Part shown: piece after piece, positions 39,696 through 48,835 of the stretch
Layout: each line of letters opens with the position of its first letter
Position numbering within the stretch: the stretch's first letter is position 1
DNA from: DASQPA01 sp963757335
GTDB taxonomy: Bacteria; Acidobacteriota; Thermoanaerobaculia; Multivoradales; UBA5704
DNA length: 64,000 nt
NCBI GenBank assembly: GCA_963757335.1
Contig: CAVWRJ010000025.1
Location: 620,001 to 684,000 of the forward strand
Reading direction: 5' to 3'
Program-made: the position numbers and the translations under genes
The notes under the pieces: generated by a model
Seen by the model: the letters and a program-made list of their open reading frames with translations, nothing else
Databases searched by the model: none
What the model was told of the DNA's origin: nothing

Positions 39696-40814
39696 CTAGT
39701 CCCATACCTCGTCGAGCACCGCGTCCTCGTGGACCTCGACCGGCCGGCCCAGCGCCTCGGCGCGCAGGCGGACCTGGCGTTCGATGTGGAAACGAAGGGG
39801 GGCGAGGAGGGTGAAGACGGAGGTCCGGTGGAGGCGCTGGTCGCTGTCCTCCCCCGGGTAGGTTCGGGTGATCAGCTCTAGGCGCTCCTCGTACCATTCG
39901 CGGGTGACCTCGCCGCGCTCCCACTTCTGGTTGAGGAGCATGTGCTGGCGGGAGCGGTCGCCGATCTCCGGGTGATGGTTGACGGCGAACATCCGCGGCA
40001 TGACCCCGCCCCGGTCGCGGGCGAGCTCCATCATGGTTAGCGCCTCGCCCGTCGACCGGCCGTCGGAGCCGGTCTCGAAGCCGATGGGAATGAAACCTGG
40101 GATGCCGGTGGTGAGAGCCGGGATCAGGTCGTAGAGCCGGCTGTCGACGATCCGCAGATGCCGGCCGTCCTCCAGGGCGGAGGCGAGGCGCGAGAACCAG
40201 GGGTGCTGGCGGCTCTCCGGGGTCAGCACGTTCTCCAGCACGCCGCTGCTCTTGCCCTTCGCCTCGCTCCGCAGAACCGGCCGCGCCGCCCCCGACCAAC
40301 GGCAGAGCACGCCGAAGGTGTGGCAGACGGCGAGGAGCGCCGAGTCGGGGTCGTTGCGGATGGCGTCGAAGAGCTCGAAGGCCGGGCGTTCCCAGGAGGG
40401 GTCCTCGCGCACCCCCTGCGACCCCGCCGACTCGCCGTCGTTCTCATGCGGGTCGATGTGCCCGGGGCCGCCGGTGCCGAGGTAGACGGCGAAGCGCCCG
40501 CCCGGCTGCTCCGGCAGCATTTGATGGTCGCGCACGGCGAACGAGACGGCGCGGACGGCGAGACCGGTCTCGGTCAGCACGGGCAGCAGATCGCAGGCCG
40601 TCTCGAGCACCGAGTGGACGAGCGCGTCGTGCCCGAGGTTGGGCCAGCCGCAGTTCAAGTCGAGAACGGCGATGTCGACGATCCGCTCGTCGGCCGGCGG
40701 CAGGGCCTCGGGCTCTTCGACCCGGGCATACTGAAAGATATCGCCCGGGGCGCCCGGGGCCTGCGCGGGACGGTCCCAGGTGTAAGGGGCAGCCTTGTAG
40801 CGACTGGCAATCAT
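39696..40814 (-). CDS. Class-I glutamine-amidotransferase-like protein
   Basis: 372 residues. A Rossmann-like core has an oxyanion-type loop GTGGPGH (114-120), a nucleophile elbow AVCHTFGVL with Cys164 and a NHHPE box (279-283), the Cys-His-Glu triad of class-I amidotransferases. The spacing between elbow and His is longer than in GuaA and the N-terminal 45 residues and C-terminal 80 residues are extra. It could release ammonia for the ATP-grasp partner or act as a gamma-glutamyl hydrolase-like enzyme. It is the first gene of the likely three-gene operon ending in the Cys-rich lipoprotein. Confidence 0.8.
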   Translation of the reverse strand: MIASRYKAAPYTWDRPAQAPGAPGDIFQYARVEEPEALPPADERIVDIAVLDLNCGWPNLGHDALVHSVLETACDLLPVLTETGLAVRAVSFAVRDHQMLPEQPGGRFAVYLGTGGPGHIDPHENDGESAGSQGVREDPSWERPAFELFDAIRNDPDSALLAVCHTFGVLCRWSGAARPVLRSEAKGKSSGVLENVLTPESRQHPWFSRLASALEDGRHLRIVDSRLYDLIPALTTGIPGFIPIGFETGSDGRSTGEALTMMELARDRGGVMPRMFAVNHHPEIGDRSRQHMLLNQKWERGEVTREWYEERLELITRTYPGEDSDQRLHRTSVFTLLAPLRFHIERQVRLRAEALGRPVEVHEDAVLDEVWD

Positions 40815-40900
40815 GCCGCTCTCATCTCCACATCTCCAGGTTGTGACCTGCCAGGAGTTTACCTGTCAGAGACAAATTTCGTCCACCGCTTCAGGAATGT

Positions 40901-40919
40901 GGCCCGGGAAAGCCGGGCC
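40901..40919. other. Small GC-rich hairpin
   Basis: GGCCCGG and CCGGGCC form a seven-bp stem around GAAAG, between the divergent starts of the amidotransferase-like gene and the MNT gene. It resembles the stem at 36989-37011. There is no T run in either direction, so a terminator role is doubtful. Confidence 0.35.
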
Positions 40920-40973
40920 GCAGGACTCGTATGCGGAGTTCGTGCCAGGGGGGCGAGAACGGGGCATCTGCGC

Positions 40974-40979
40974 TACACT
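40974..40979 (+). promoter_or_regulatory. -10 box of MNT/HEPN operon, leaderless
   Basis: TACACT ends exactly six bases before the ATG of the nucleotidyltransferase gene, placing the predicted transcription start at or next to the ATG. There is no ribosome site in the remaining six bases (TTCCCC). No recognisable -35 was found at 16-18 bases. Confidence 0.45.
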
Positions 40980-40985
40980 TTCCCC

Positions 40986-41321
40986 ATGGTCGTTCTCCCT
41001 CCCACCCTCGCGAGCACCCTCGCTCAACTGGGGCGTGGGCTCCAGGATCTCTACGGCGACCGCTTCCGCGGCCTCCTCCTCTATGGCTCCTATGCACGCG
41101 GCGAGGCCGACGAGGGGAGCGACGTGGATCTGCTCCTACTGCTGGATGGTCCGGTTGACCTGAGCCGAGAGATTCTGCGAGTTCAACCGGTCAAATGGCC
41201 TCTCGGGCTCGCCGCCGACCTGCTGATCTCTGTGTTTCCCGTCAACTACCAGGCTTTCCAGGAGGCAGAGACGTCCTTCCTGTCCACGGTTCGTCAGGAA
41301 GCCATTCCGGCGGCGGCTTGA
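40986..41321 (+). CDS. MNT-type nucleotidyltransferase (antitoxin)
   Basis: 111 residues with the nucleotidyltransferase core LLLYGSYARGEADEGSDVDL: GSxxRG, then SDxD with the metal-binding aspartates, and a later strand. Minimal nucleotidyltransferases of this size paired with HEPN proteins act as antitoxins, in studied cases by adenylylating the HEPN toxin. The start at 40986 is the first ATG after the TACACT box; longer frames upstream are antisense to the amidotransferase gene. Confidence 0.87.
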   Translation: MVVLPPTLASTLAQLGRGLQDLYGDRFRGLLLYGSYARGEADEGSDVDLLLLLDGPVDLSREILRVQPVKWPLGLAADLLISVFPVNYQAFQEAETSFLSTVRQEAIPAAA

Positions 41322-41713
41322 GCGAGATCGAGCTCCTCTTCGACAAGGCAGCCCGGTCGTTCCGCGCCGCGGAACGTATGTTGGAGGCTGGAGATGTCGA
41401 TTTCGCGGCCTCTCGCTCCTACTACGGTTCCTTCTACATTGCCGAGGCGCTGCTCCTGACCGAGAGACTAAGCTTCTCCCGGCACGGGCAGGTCATCGCC
41501 CAGTATGGACGCCTCTTCGCCAAGACGACGCGCCTTGATCCTCGCTTTCACCGTCTCCTCGACACGGGACACGACTTGCGCCAGTCTGCGGACTACGCAG
41601 TCAATGCAGTCCTCGACCCGGCCGTCATCATCGATCTTGTCCGCGAGGGGTGGCTCTTTCTTGAGGCTGCCCGTGGATACCTGGAAGCGCTGACGCCGGA
41701 ACCGGAGTCCTGA
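41318..41713 (+). CDS. HEPN-domain protein (toxin of MNT/HEPN pair)
   Basis: 131 residues if translation starts at the TTG at 41318, which overlaps the MNT stop as TTGA. The domain has the HEPN four-helix pattern: RSFRAAERMLEAGDVDFAASRSYY, GSFYIAEALLL and DLRQSADY. The HepT nuclease motif RNxxxHxY is not seen, so this is the PF05168-like type whose RNase activity is less certain. A longer upstream frame only adds antisense-like residues. Confidence 0.85.
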   Translation: MSEIELLFDKAARSFRAAERMLEAGDVDFAASRSYYGSFYIAEALLLTERLSFSRHGQVIAQYGRLFAKTTRLDPRFHRLLDTGHDLRQSADYAVNAVLDPAVIIDLVREGWLFLEAARGYLEALTPEPES

Positions 41714-41729
41714 AAGGGTTGGTTTAAGG

Positions 41730-42533
41730 ATGCGCCAAAGATTGGGGATCGGGATCATCGCAGTGGCGGCCCTTCTCTGGGCGGCAGGGAGCCGCGCGAC
41801 GGAGGAGAAAGCGACGGCCGCCAAGCGGGATGGCCGGAGGGCCGGCGAGAGCTGGCTCGCGGTCGTCGACAAGGGGAGCTACGGGACGAGTTGGGAGCAG
41901 GCGGCGGCACGGTTTCGCCAGTCGGTGCCGCGGGAGGCCTGGGTGAGCACTCTCCGGGAGAAGCGCCAGCCGTTCGGCGCCGTCCGGTCCCGGGCGCTCC
42001 AGTCGGCGGACTACTCGACCACCCTCCCCGGGGCCCCCGACGGCGAGTACGTGACCCTCCGGTTCGACACCTCCTTCGAGAAGCAGAGCGCTCTGGTCGA
42101 GACCCTCGTGCTCGCGCCGGAGGCCGGAACCTGGCGCGTCCTCGGCTACCACGTGACCCCCGCCAGCCCCTCGAACGAGCAGGTTGCGGCCGACAGGGTG
42201 GAGGCCCGGAAGGTGGCGGAAACCTGGCTCGCGGCCCTCGACAAGGGGGCCTATGGGGAGACCTGGGACGCCGCGGCGGCGACGGCCCGGCAGGCGGTCC
42301 CGCGGGAGAAGTGGGTGAGCACCATGCAGCAGGCCCGCGCGCCGCTCGGCCAGGTTAGGTCGCGAGCCTTCAAATCGGCGGAGTACTCAACCGCGGTTCC
42401 CGGTGCTCCCCCCGGCGAGTATGTGACCGTTCTCTACGACACCGTCTTCGCGACCCGGGCGCCGTCGGTCGAAACCATCAGCCTGCGGCTCGAAGGCGGG
42501 AAGTGGCGCGTCGCCGGGTACTTCTTCCAGTAG
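41730..42533 (+). CDS. Secreted protein with two tandem DUF4019 domains
   Basis: 267 residues: signal peptide (MRQRLGIGIIAVAALLWAAG) then two ~115-residue copies of DUF4019. Copy 1 has ESWLAVVDKGSYGTSWEQAA ... WRVLGYHV; copy 2 has ETWLAALDKGAYGETWDAAA ... WRVAGYFF. The copies are close enough to indicate an internal duplication. DUF4019 proteins are small cystatin-like exported proteins of unknown function. The gene starts 17 bases after the HEPN stop, so it may be co-transcribed, and it ends immediately before repeat array 2. Confidence 0.85.
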   Translation: MRQRLGIGIIAVAALLWAAGSRATEEKATAAKRDGRRAGESWLAVVDKGSYGTSWEQAAARFRQSVPREAWVSTLREKRQPFGAVRSRALQSADYSTTLPGAPDGEYVTLRFDTSFEKQSALVETLVLAPEAGTWRVLGYHVTPASPSNEQVAADRVEARKVAETWLAALDKGAYGETWDAAAATARQAVPREKWVSTMQQARAPLGQVRSRAFKSAEYSTAVPGAPPGEYVTVLYDTVFATRAPSVETISLRLEGGKWRVAGYFFQ

Positions 42534-42538
42534 CCTGC

Positions 42539-42790
42539 TGGTCGACTTCCGACCCGTTTAAGTCCACTTCCGACTCGTGTAAGTCGACTTCCAGCTCATG
42601 GAAGTCAACTTCCGGCCCGTTTAAGTCGACTTCCGATTCGTTCAAGTCGACTTCCAGCTCATGGAAGTCCACTTCCGGCTCATGGAAGTCCACTTCCGAC
42701 TCGTAGAAGTCGACTTCCGAGGTGTGCAAGTCGACTTCCGATCCGGCTAAGTCGACTTCCAAGGTGTCCGGGCCGACTTCTCATCCGTGG
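42539..42790. repeat. Perfectly phased 21-bp repeat array 2 (12 units)
   Basis: Twelve consecutive 21-base units without a single indel fill the gap between the convergent DUF4019 and epimerase genes. The core AAGTCGACTTCC (with a GTCGAC palindrome) is well kept, and the last nine bases vary (GACTCGTGT, AGCTCATGG, GGCCCGTTT). Open frames through it on both strands, such as repeated KSTSDSF or EVDFHES, have no start signals and are by-products of a repeat length divisible by three. Confidence 0.92.
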
Positions 42791-42808
42791 GCTGCCGCGC
42801 TCGCGCTT

Positions 42809-43771
42809 CTAGGTCCGCCCTGCCGCCACCCCGGCCCGCTCCTTGAACCAGGCCGCCGTTCGCGCCAGCCCTTCTGCGAGCGGGATCGGCTGTGGCAGGC
42901 CCAGCTCGCGGCGGCCGAGGGCGGCGTCGATGACCGAGCGCTGCTGCTCGCCGGCCTTGGCAGGGCCGTGCTCGGCCTTGGCGTCGCTCCCTACCGAACG
43001 GGCGATCTCGTCGTAGAGCTCGTTGACGTTGGTCTCGATCCCGGTCCCCACATTGTAGATATGGAAGCCGGGGCGGCCGAGGGCGGCCAGGTTGGCGCGG
43101 ACGACGTCCGAGACGTGGACGTAGTCGCGGGTCTGGAGGCCGGGGCCGTTGATCGTCGGGGTGTGGCCGGCGAGCAGGCGGTCCAGGAAGATCGCCACCA
43201 CCCCCGCCTCGCCGTGCGGGTTCTGGCGCTCGCCGTAGACGTTGGCGTAGCGCAGGCAGGTGGCGTCGAGCCCGTAGGCCACATGGTAGAAGAAGAGGTA
43301 GCGCTCGACCGCCAGCTTCGCCACCCCATAGGGCGAGACCGGCCGCGCCGGGTGGTCCTCGGTCGCCGGGAAGAAGTCCTGCTCGCCGTAGATGGCGCCC
43401 CCGGTCGAGGCGAAGAGCACCTGGCGCACCCCGCCCTTGCGCGCCGCCTCGAGGAGATTCAAGCTGCCGACGACGTTGACGCTGGCGTCGAACACCGGGT
43501 CGGCCACCGAGCGGCGGACGTCCATCTGCGCCGCGAAGTGAGCGACGACGCCAATGCCGGCGGTCTCGACCAGCTTCGCCGCCTCGGGCGAACGGATGTC
43601 CAGGACGTGGAGCTCGGCCTCCTTGGGCAGGTTTTCGCGCCGGCCGCTCGAGAGGTCGTCGATCACCAGCACGCGGTGTCCCGCGGCGAGGAAGGCTTCG
43701 GTCACATGGGAGCCGATGAAGCCCGCTCCCCCGGTCACACAGACGGTCGGTTTCGCAGTGTCGTTTGCCAT
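42809..43771 (-). CDS. NAD-dependent sugar-nucleotide epimerase/dehydratase
   Basis: 320 residues of the extended SDR family. The N-terminal Rossmann motif TGGAGFIGSHVTEAF (13-27), a catalytic Ser/Thr around FASTGGAIYG and YxxxK in SPYGVAKLAVERY are all intact; VLDIRSPEA and GPGLQTRDYVHVSDVV are typical of UDP-glucose 4-epimerase-like enzymes (GalE/WbpP group). It probably makes a UDP-hexose for surface polysaccharides. It is 33 bases upstream of nothing related; the glutaminyl cyclase gene lies 33 bases behind it in the same direction. Confidence 0.92.
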   Translation of the reverse strand: MANDTAKPTVCVTGGAGFIGSHVTEAFLAAGHRVLVIDDLSSGRRENLPKEAELHVLDIRSPEAAKLVETAGIGVVAHFAAQMDVRRSVADPVFDASVNVVGSLNLLEAARKGGVRQVLFASTGGAIYGEQDFFPATEDHPARPVSPYGVAKLAVERYLFFYHVAYGLDATCLRYANVYGERQNPHGEAGVVAIFLDRLLAGHTPTINGPGLQTRDYVHVSDVVRANLAALGRPGFHIYNVGTGIETNVNELYDEIARSVGSDAKAEHGPAKAGEQQRSVIDAALGRRELGLPQPIPLAEGLARTAAWFKERAGVAAGRT

Positions 43772-43804
43772 AGGGCGAAAGAGCTCAGCAAGAGCCGGGC
43801 CAGA

Positions 43805-44751
43805 TCACCGCCGCTGCGATTCGGCGGGCACCAGCTCGACCTCGAACATCTTCGGCCAATGCTTACCGGTAATCCAGAAGCGCTTCGTCTCCGGGTTCCA
43901 GGCGATCCCGTTCAAGACCTCGGCCTTCTCCCGCTCGGCAGGGGTGAGCAGGCCGGAGGCGTCGATCGAGCCGGTGACCCGGCCGGTGGCGGCGTCGATC
44001 CGGACGATCTCGTCGGTCTGGTAGACGTTGGCGTAGATCGAGTCGCCGACGCATTCGAGCTCGTTCAGCTGGTCGACCGGCACGCCTTCGCGGGTCACCT
44101 TGATCTCGCCCATCCCGCTGCTCCCGCCGACGACGGCGAAGGTCGCCGGATCGCGCACCGTCAACCGGTCGCTGCCGTCGCTCATCAGCAGGCGCTTGCC
44201 GTCGTAGCAGAGCCCCCAACCCTCGCCCTGGTAGTGCACCTCGGCGGTTTTCCCCAGGGTCTTGCGGTCATAGATCAGCAGGATCCCCTCGCGCCAGGTG
44301 AGCTGGAGGAGGCGCTCCCCCACCAGGGCGAGCCCCTCGGCGAAGTAGGCGGCCGGCACCGCGACCCGCTGCCGCGCCGCGCCGGTGGCGGGATCGGACC
44401 GGCGGAGGCTCGACGCGCCATAGAGGCCGCAGCTCTCGTAGAGCTCGCCGCCCTGCCAGACGAGGCCCTGGGTGTAGCACTCGGGGTCGTGCGGGTGGAC
44501 GGCGAGAACCTTGAGCGTCAGGCGCTCGACGGCGAGGGACGCCGCGGGGGCTGGGGCGGCCGGGGTGGCTGGGGAGGCCGGGGAGGCTGGGGCGGTGGCG
44601 GGGACGCCGGCGAGTGGGCCCGAGAGGCCGTCTCCTGGCGCCCAAAAAAGAGCGCCGCCGCGAGGACCAAGGCGCTCACCGCCAGGACGCTCCAGATCCA
44701 CGAGGGTAGACGCCTGCCGGGACGATCCTGCCGCTCGCCGCTCTTCGCCAT
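43805..44751 (-). CDS. Glutaminyl-peptide cyclotransferase (plant/bacterial type), frameshifted
   Basis: The C-terminal ~240 residues are a beta-propeller glutamine cyclotransferase (PF05096): HDPECYTQGLVWQGGELYES, then YFAEGLALVGERLLQLTWRE, ELECVGDSIYANVYQTDEIV and VLNGIAWNPETKRFWITGKHW. The true N-terminus is in a neighbouring frame: MAKSGERQDRPGRRLP then a membrane anchor (SWIWSVLAVSALVLAAALFF). The two join across a Pro/Ala-coding 9-bp repeat at 44530-44610, where a one-base shift occurs. The enzyme would be anchored in the inner membrane and form N-terminal pyroglutamate on exported proteins. Confidence 0.83.
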
Positions 44752-44773
44752 GCGGGCGATTCTACCCCGCGGC

Positions 44774-47373
44774 TCAGCCGCCCCAGGTGCAGCCCCCGAG
44801 GTTGAGCGTCTGCGGCGCGGTCTCTCCCGACGATGTCCCCAGAGGCGAACCGATGGGCTGGCCCGGCGGCGGCGGCAGGGGCTGCGGCAGCTTCTCCGGG
44901 TTCTCCGTCCGCCGGTCGAGATAGCGGCCGATCTCGGCGGCGAGGAACGCCCGCTGGGCGGCGGCGTCCTCCCCCACCCCCGCTCCTGTTCCGGCACCGC
45001 CGTGCAGGCGCTTGCGCAGGGATTCGAGCTGGGCGTCGACCCGCGCCCGCACTCCCGGCGAGGCGTCGGCGTCGGCCGAGAGGCGGATCAGGCCGCGAAC
45101 CAGCACGTCCTGGGTCGTCCGGCGGAGCTCCGCCAGGCGGGGCTTTTCCGGCGTGGCGGAGAACGTCTGGCTGACCAGGGCCTTCAAGACCTCCTCGAAG
45201 CCGGGGAGCGCCGGATCGCGGCGGTGGAAGTCGACCAGCCGCCCCGCCCGCTCCGGCTGGAGGAGAGCGCGGACCGCCAGGTCGGCGGCGGTCGCCGCGG
45301 CCTCCAGGGGATCGAAGACCGGGGCGGTGCGGCTGCCGAAAATCTCGGGATTCGGCCGCGGTTCGGGCGGCCGGGGGACGAGGAGGGCGATCACCGGATC
45401 GGGGATGTCCAGGGCCTCCGGCTTGAGCAGGCCGACGAGGGCACGGATCGCCCTCCGCTGCTGCTCCGCCGGTACCGGCCGCGAGGGAATCTCGCCATCG
45501 CCCCGAACCGCATGGAGATAGAGGAGCCCCCCCACCGCCTTGGCCGCCGCGTCCAGCTGGTAGCGGTGGTGGAAGTAGACCGGCACCAGGACCTCCTGGA
45601 GGTAGGAGAGCGGCTGCCCGACGGCCAGGTTGTGCTCGCCGAAGCGGGAGAGGGCGATCTTCCGGACCGCGAGCGACTGCTCCAGGGCGGCTGCCGGATC
45701 GCTGCCGTTGTCCCACAGGTTCGAGAGCGGCTGGGCGGCCCCCTCCGGCCGGGAGTCCTGGTCGGTCAGGAAGATGAGGCCATGGGCGAGCCCGTCGCGG
45801 ACGATGGCGTCGAGCTCCTGCGCCTCGTTCGCCCCCGGCGGGAGCTGGCTGTAGCCGTAGCGGATGGCCTGAATGTCCCAGGCGCCGATCCCCCGGGCGT
45901 AGGCATTCGAGAGGTCGAGGTCCCCCGCAGGCGTGATCTGGACGAGCGGCCCGGGATAGTCCATGACCGAGGCCCGGCCGTAGGTGGAGGCGGCGAAGTT
46001 GTGCTCCAGGCCCAGGCTGTGGCCGACCTCGTGGGCGCCGAGCTGGCGGATGCGCGCGAGGGCCACCTGCACCGGGTCGTTCGGGCCGCCCTTGCCGGTC
46101 TGCTCGGCCCCCACGAGCCCCTCGAAGATCAGCCGGTCCTGCCGGATGCGGAGCGACCCCAGGGTGACGAAGCCCTTGACGATCTCCCCCGTCCGTGGAT
46201 CGACGATGCCGCCGCCGTAGGACCAGCCGCGGGTGGCCCGGTGCACCCATTGAATAATGTTGTAGCGCACGTCGAGCGGGTGGACCCCCTTGGGCAGGAC
46301 CTCGACCCGGAAGGCGTCGACGAAGCCGGCCTTCTCGAACGCCTCCTTCCACCAGCCGACCCCCTCCAGGAGAGCACTCCTTATGGGCTCGGGGCAGCCG
46401 GGGTCCAGGTAGTAGACGAGCGGCTTCTTGACCCGCGAGCGCGCCGCCGTGGGATCGACCTTCTCCAGCCGGTGCCGGGAGATCCAGGTGGTCTCGATGG
46501 GCGAGGCCAGGGGGGCCGAGTAGTTGAGGAACTCGACCCCGAAGAAGCCGGCCCGCGGATCGGCCACCCGCGGCCGGTAGCCGTCGTCCGGCAGCTTGAC
46601 CAGGGACTGGTGCTGGGTCACGGTCAAAGACCCCGGAACGGGAGCGGTCTCGGTGACCAGCCGGCCCGGCTCCGCCGACTGGTAGGTGAGGACCGCCTCG
46701 AACTCCACGTTCTCCGGGAACGAAAGGCAGTTTTCGAGATCGGCGGCGCTCCGCCCCGCGTCCAGGTCCCACTTCCCCTGGCCGGTCTGCCTAAGGGTGG
46801 CGACGATGCCATGGGCGTCGCGGACGAGGAACGGGGTAAAGTCGACGAGAGCCTTCCCGTCCCCGTCCAGGGCCGCGATCTCCCCTCCCCAGACGACCGA
46901 GCTGGCGAACGACTGCTCGACCGACTTCCGCTCCACGGCATCGTCGGTCAGCGCCCGGAACCGAGGGTTCTTCTCCTCCAGAAGGACCCGCCCCCCACCC
47001 GGCGCAAAGTAAGGATGCGCCCGTTGCCGAGCTGCCCCCGGTCGAGCCCCACCGGGTTCGACCCCAGGCCGGTAACGATCCCCTCGACATAGAGGTAGCT
47101 CCCGACCTCCCCATCCGGCTTGCCGGCCGGGGAGGGCACTTCGAGCCAGATCTTCCCGTGCTGGCGGTCCATGTAGACGGGGAGGAGGCCCGCGCGACGC
47201 TCGAGGCCGGTCGTTTTGGCGGCGACGGTGGGGAGGGTGTCGGACTTGCCGGGCGGGATATCGGCGGCATGGGCGGCATTAGCGGCATGGGCGGCGCCGG
47301 CCGGGAGGGCCGACAGGGTGGAGACGAGAGCGAGGGAGATCGCAGCGAAGTCCTTCAGGCTCAACTGTTTCAT
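44774..47373 (-). CDS. Exported zinc metalloprotease, DUF5117/DUF4953 type (one frameshift)
   Basis: About 866 residues after bridging one shift near 47000. The N-terminus (start 47373, GGAG upstream) is a signal peptide, MKQLSLKDFAAISLALVST, followed by an Ala/Asn repeat (47265-47310) and the DUF5118-like segment VYMDRQHGKIWLEVP. The catalytic domain has HEVGHSLGLEHN (zinc ligands His302, His306 and His312, Glu303 catalytic, counted in the 720-residue downstream frame), preceded by YNIIQWVHRATRGWSYGG, a signature of this family. Such proteases are abundant in Acidobacteria and Bacteroidetes. The C-terminus carries a Pro-rich tail. Confidence 0.88.
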
Positions 47374-47585
47374 AGGGCTCCTGGTCGCCGCGCTGGGCAT
47401 TCTCGGCGGTCTGTTCCGGGCGCCGAGTCTACCACTGGCGCGCCCCTCCGGACGGCAGTGCAGCAAGGCGGCCCGCGCGCCACCGCCCGGCACCCCGGAG
47501 GCCTCCTCTACCCGCAAATGCTATAGGCTTCCTCCTACTCCAGCCGCGGACGGCGGCCGGAGCTTCCAATCCACAGGAGGAGCCG

Positions 47586-48713
47586 ATGACACCATTGCGC
47601 ACGAGGATCCTGCCCGCGCTGCTCGGGATCGCGTTGATCCTTCCTCTCGCGGCGGCGCCCGCCTTCGCCAAGGCGGCCGCGACCGCGCAGGCGGCGGTGG
47701 ACCTGAACTCTGCCAGCCAGCCGCAGCTCGAAGCCCTGCCGGGCGTCGGCGCGGCCACCGCCAAAAAGATCATCGCCGGACGTCCCTACACCTCGGTCGC
47801 CGACCTCGCCAAGGCCGGCGTCCCCGCGAAGACGATTCAGAAGATCAGCCCCCTCGTCACCGTCGGCGCCGGAGCCCCCGCTGCGGCGGCTCCGTCTCCG
47901 GCGACTCCGGGTGCCATGCCGGCTCCAGCTGCCAAACCCTCGAAGGCTGCCTCAGCCGCAGCCGCCGCGGGGCCCAAGGTCGACCTCGAACGCGGCCTCC
48001 CAGAAAGACCTCGAAGCCCTGCCTGGAGTCGGACCCGCCACGGCGAAAAAGATCATCGCCGGGCGCCCCTATGCCTCGGTCGCCGACCTTTCCAAGGCCG
48101 GGGTGTCGGCGAGCACAATCCAGAAGATCACCCCGCTCGTCACCGCTGGTGCCGGTGCCGCGGCGGCCCCGGCAGCCTCCCCAGCCAGCCCAGCCAACCC
48201 AGCCTCCCCCGCCAAAGCCGCGAAGGCTCCCGCCGCCGCCGCGGGTGGCAGGGTCGACCTCAACACGGCTTCCGAGAAGGATCTGGAGAGCCTGCCCAAG
48301 GTCGGGCCCGCCACGGCGAAGAAGATCATCGCGGGGCGCCCCTATGCCTCGGTCCAGGATCTCGCCAGGGCGGGAGTTCCGGCGAAGACCATCGCAACCC
48401 TGACCCCGCTGGTGACCGCCGGCGGCGCTGGAGGTACCGGCGCCTCTCCGGCAGCCCCGGCACCGCTCCCCCCCCGATGCCCGCCCCGGCCGCCGGCGGG
48501 CCGAGCGCGGAGACCACGCCCCCCACGGCGCAGGCGGTGCCGCCGCCTGCCAAGGGGATGGTCTGGGTCAATCTCGACAGCAAAATCTTCCACCGCGAGG
48601 GTGATCCCTGGTACGGCCGGACCAAGCACGGCCAGTACATGTCCGAGGCCGATGCCACGAAAATCGGCGCCCGGGAGGCGAAGAAGGGCGGCGGCGCCCA
48701 TCCCAAGGGCTAG
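47586..48713 (+). CDS. Secreted protein with three ComEA-type HhH domains (two frameshifts)
   Basis: Signal peptide (ILPALLGIALILPLAAAPAFA), then three ~60-residue helix-hairpin-helix units, each VDLN.AS...LE.LPGVG.ATAKKIIAGRPY.SV.DLAKAGV, separated by Ala/Pro/Lys-rich linkers, and a C-terminal domain (VWVNLDSKIFHREGDPWYG). ComEA-like HhH repeats bind DNA nonspecifically; here they would be periplasmic or extracellular. The frame is lost by one extra base at about 47987 (CTCGAACGC) and restored at about 48470 in a run of eight C. AGGAGG precedes the ATG at 47586. The C-terminal unit recurs in HhH proteins of acidobacteria-like genomes. Confidence 0.87.
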   Translation: MTPLRTRILPALLGIALILPLAAAPAFAKAAATAQAAVDLNSASQPQLEALPGVGAATAKKIIAGRPYTSVADLAKAGVPAKTIQKISPLVTVGAGAPAAAAPSPATPGAMPAPAAKPSKAASAAAAAGPKVDLERGLPERPRSPAWSRTRHGEKDHRRAPLCLGRRPFQGRGVGEHNPEDHPARHRWCRCRGGPGSLPSQPSQPSLPRQSREGSRRRRGWQGRPQHGFREGSGEPAQGRARHGEEDHRGAPLCLGPGSRQGGSSGEDHRNPDPAGDRRRRWRYRRLSGSPGTAPPPMPAPAAGGPSAETTPPTAQAVPPPAKGMVWVNLDSKIFHREGDPWYGRTKHGQYMSEADATKIGAREAKKGGGAHPKG

Positions 48714-48835
48714 ACATTCCTTCGAAGCGGGGCCGCCGGGAGACCGGCGGCCCTCCCCCTCCCTCGCCGTTCCTCCCGGAAACCGGCACCTTCTCCCACC
48801 GGACGCCCTCAGCTGTTAGACTCTTACGCAAGATC

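Noticed and set aside
40901..40919. Second copy of the 36.9-kb hairpin element
   Set aside because: Only a short GGCCCGG/CCGGGCC stem is shared with the nearby terminator; the conserved loop is absent.
42478..42762. Repetitive 'proteins' in array 2 (EVDFHES-like and KSTSDSF-like)
   Set aside because: The 21-base period creates open frames on both strands; no start signals or conservation.
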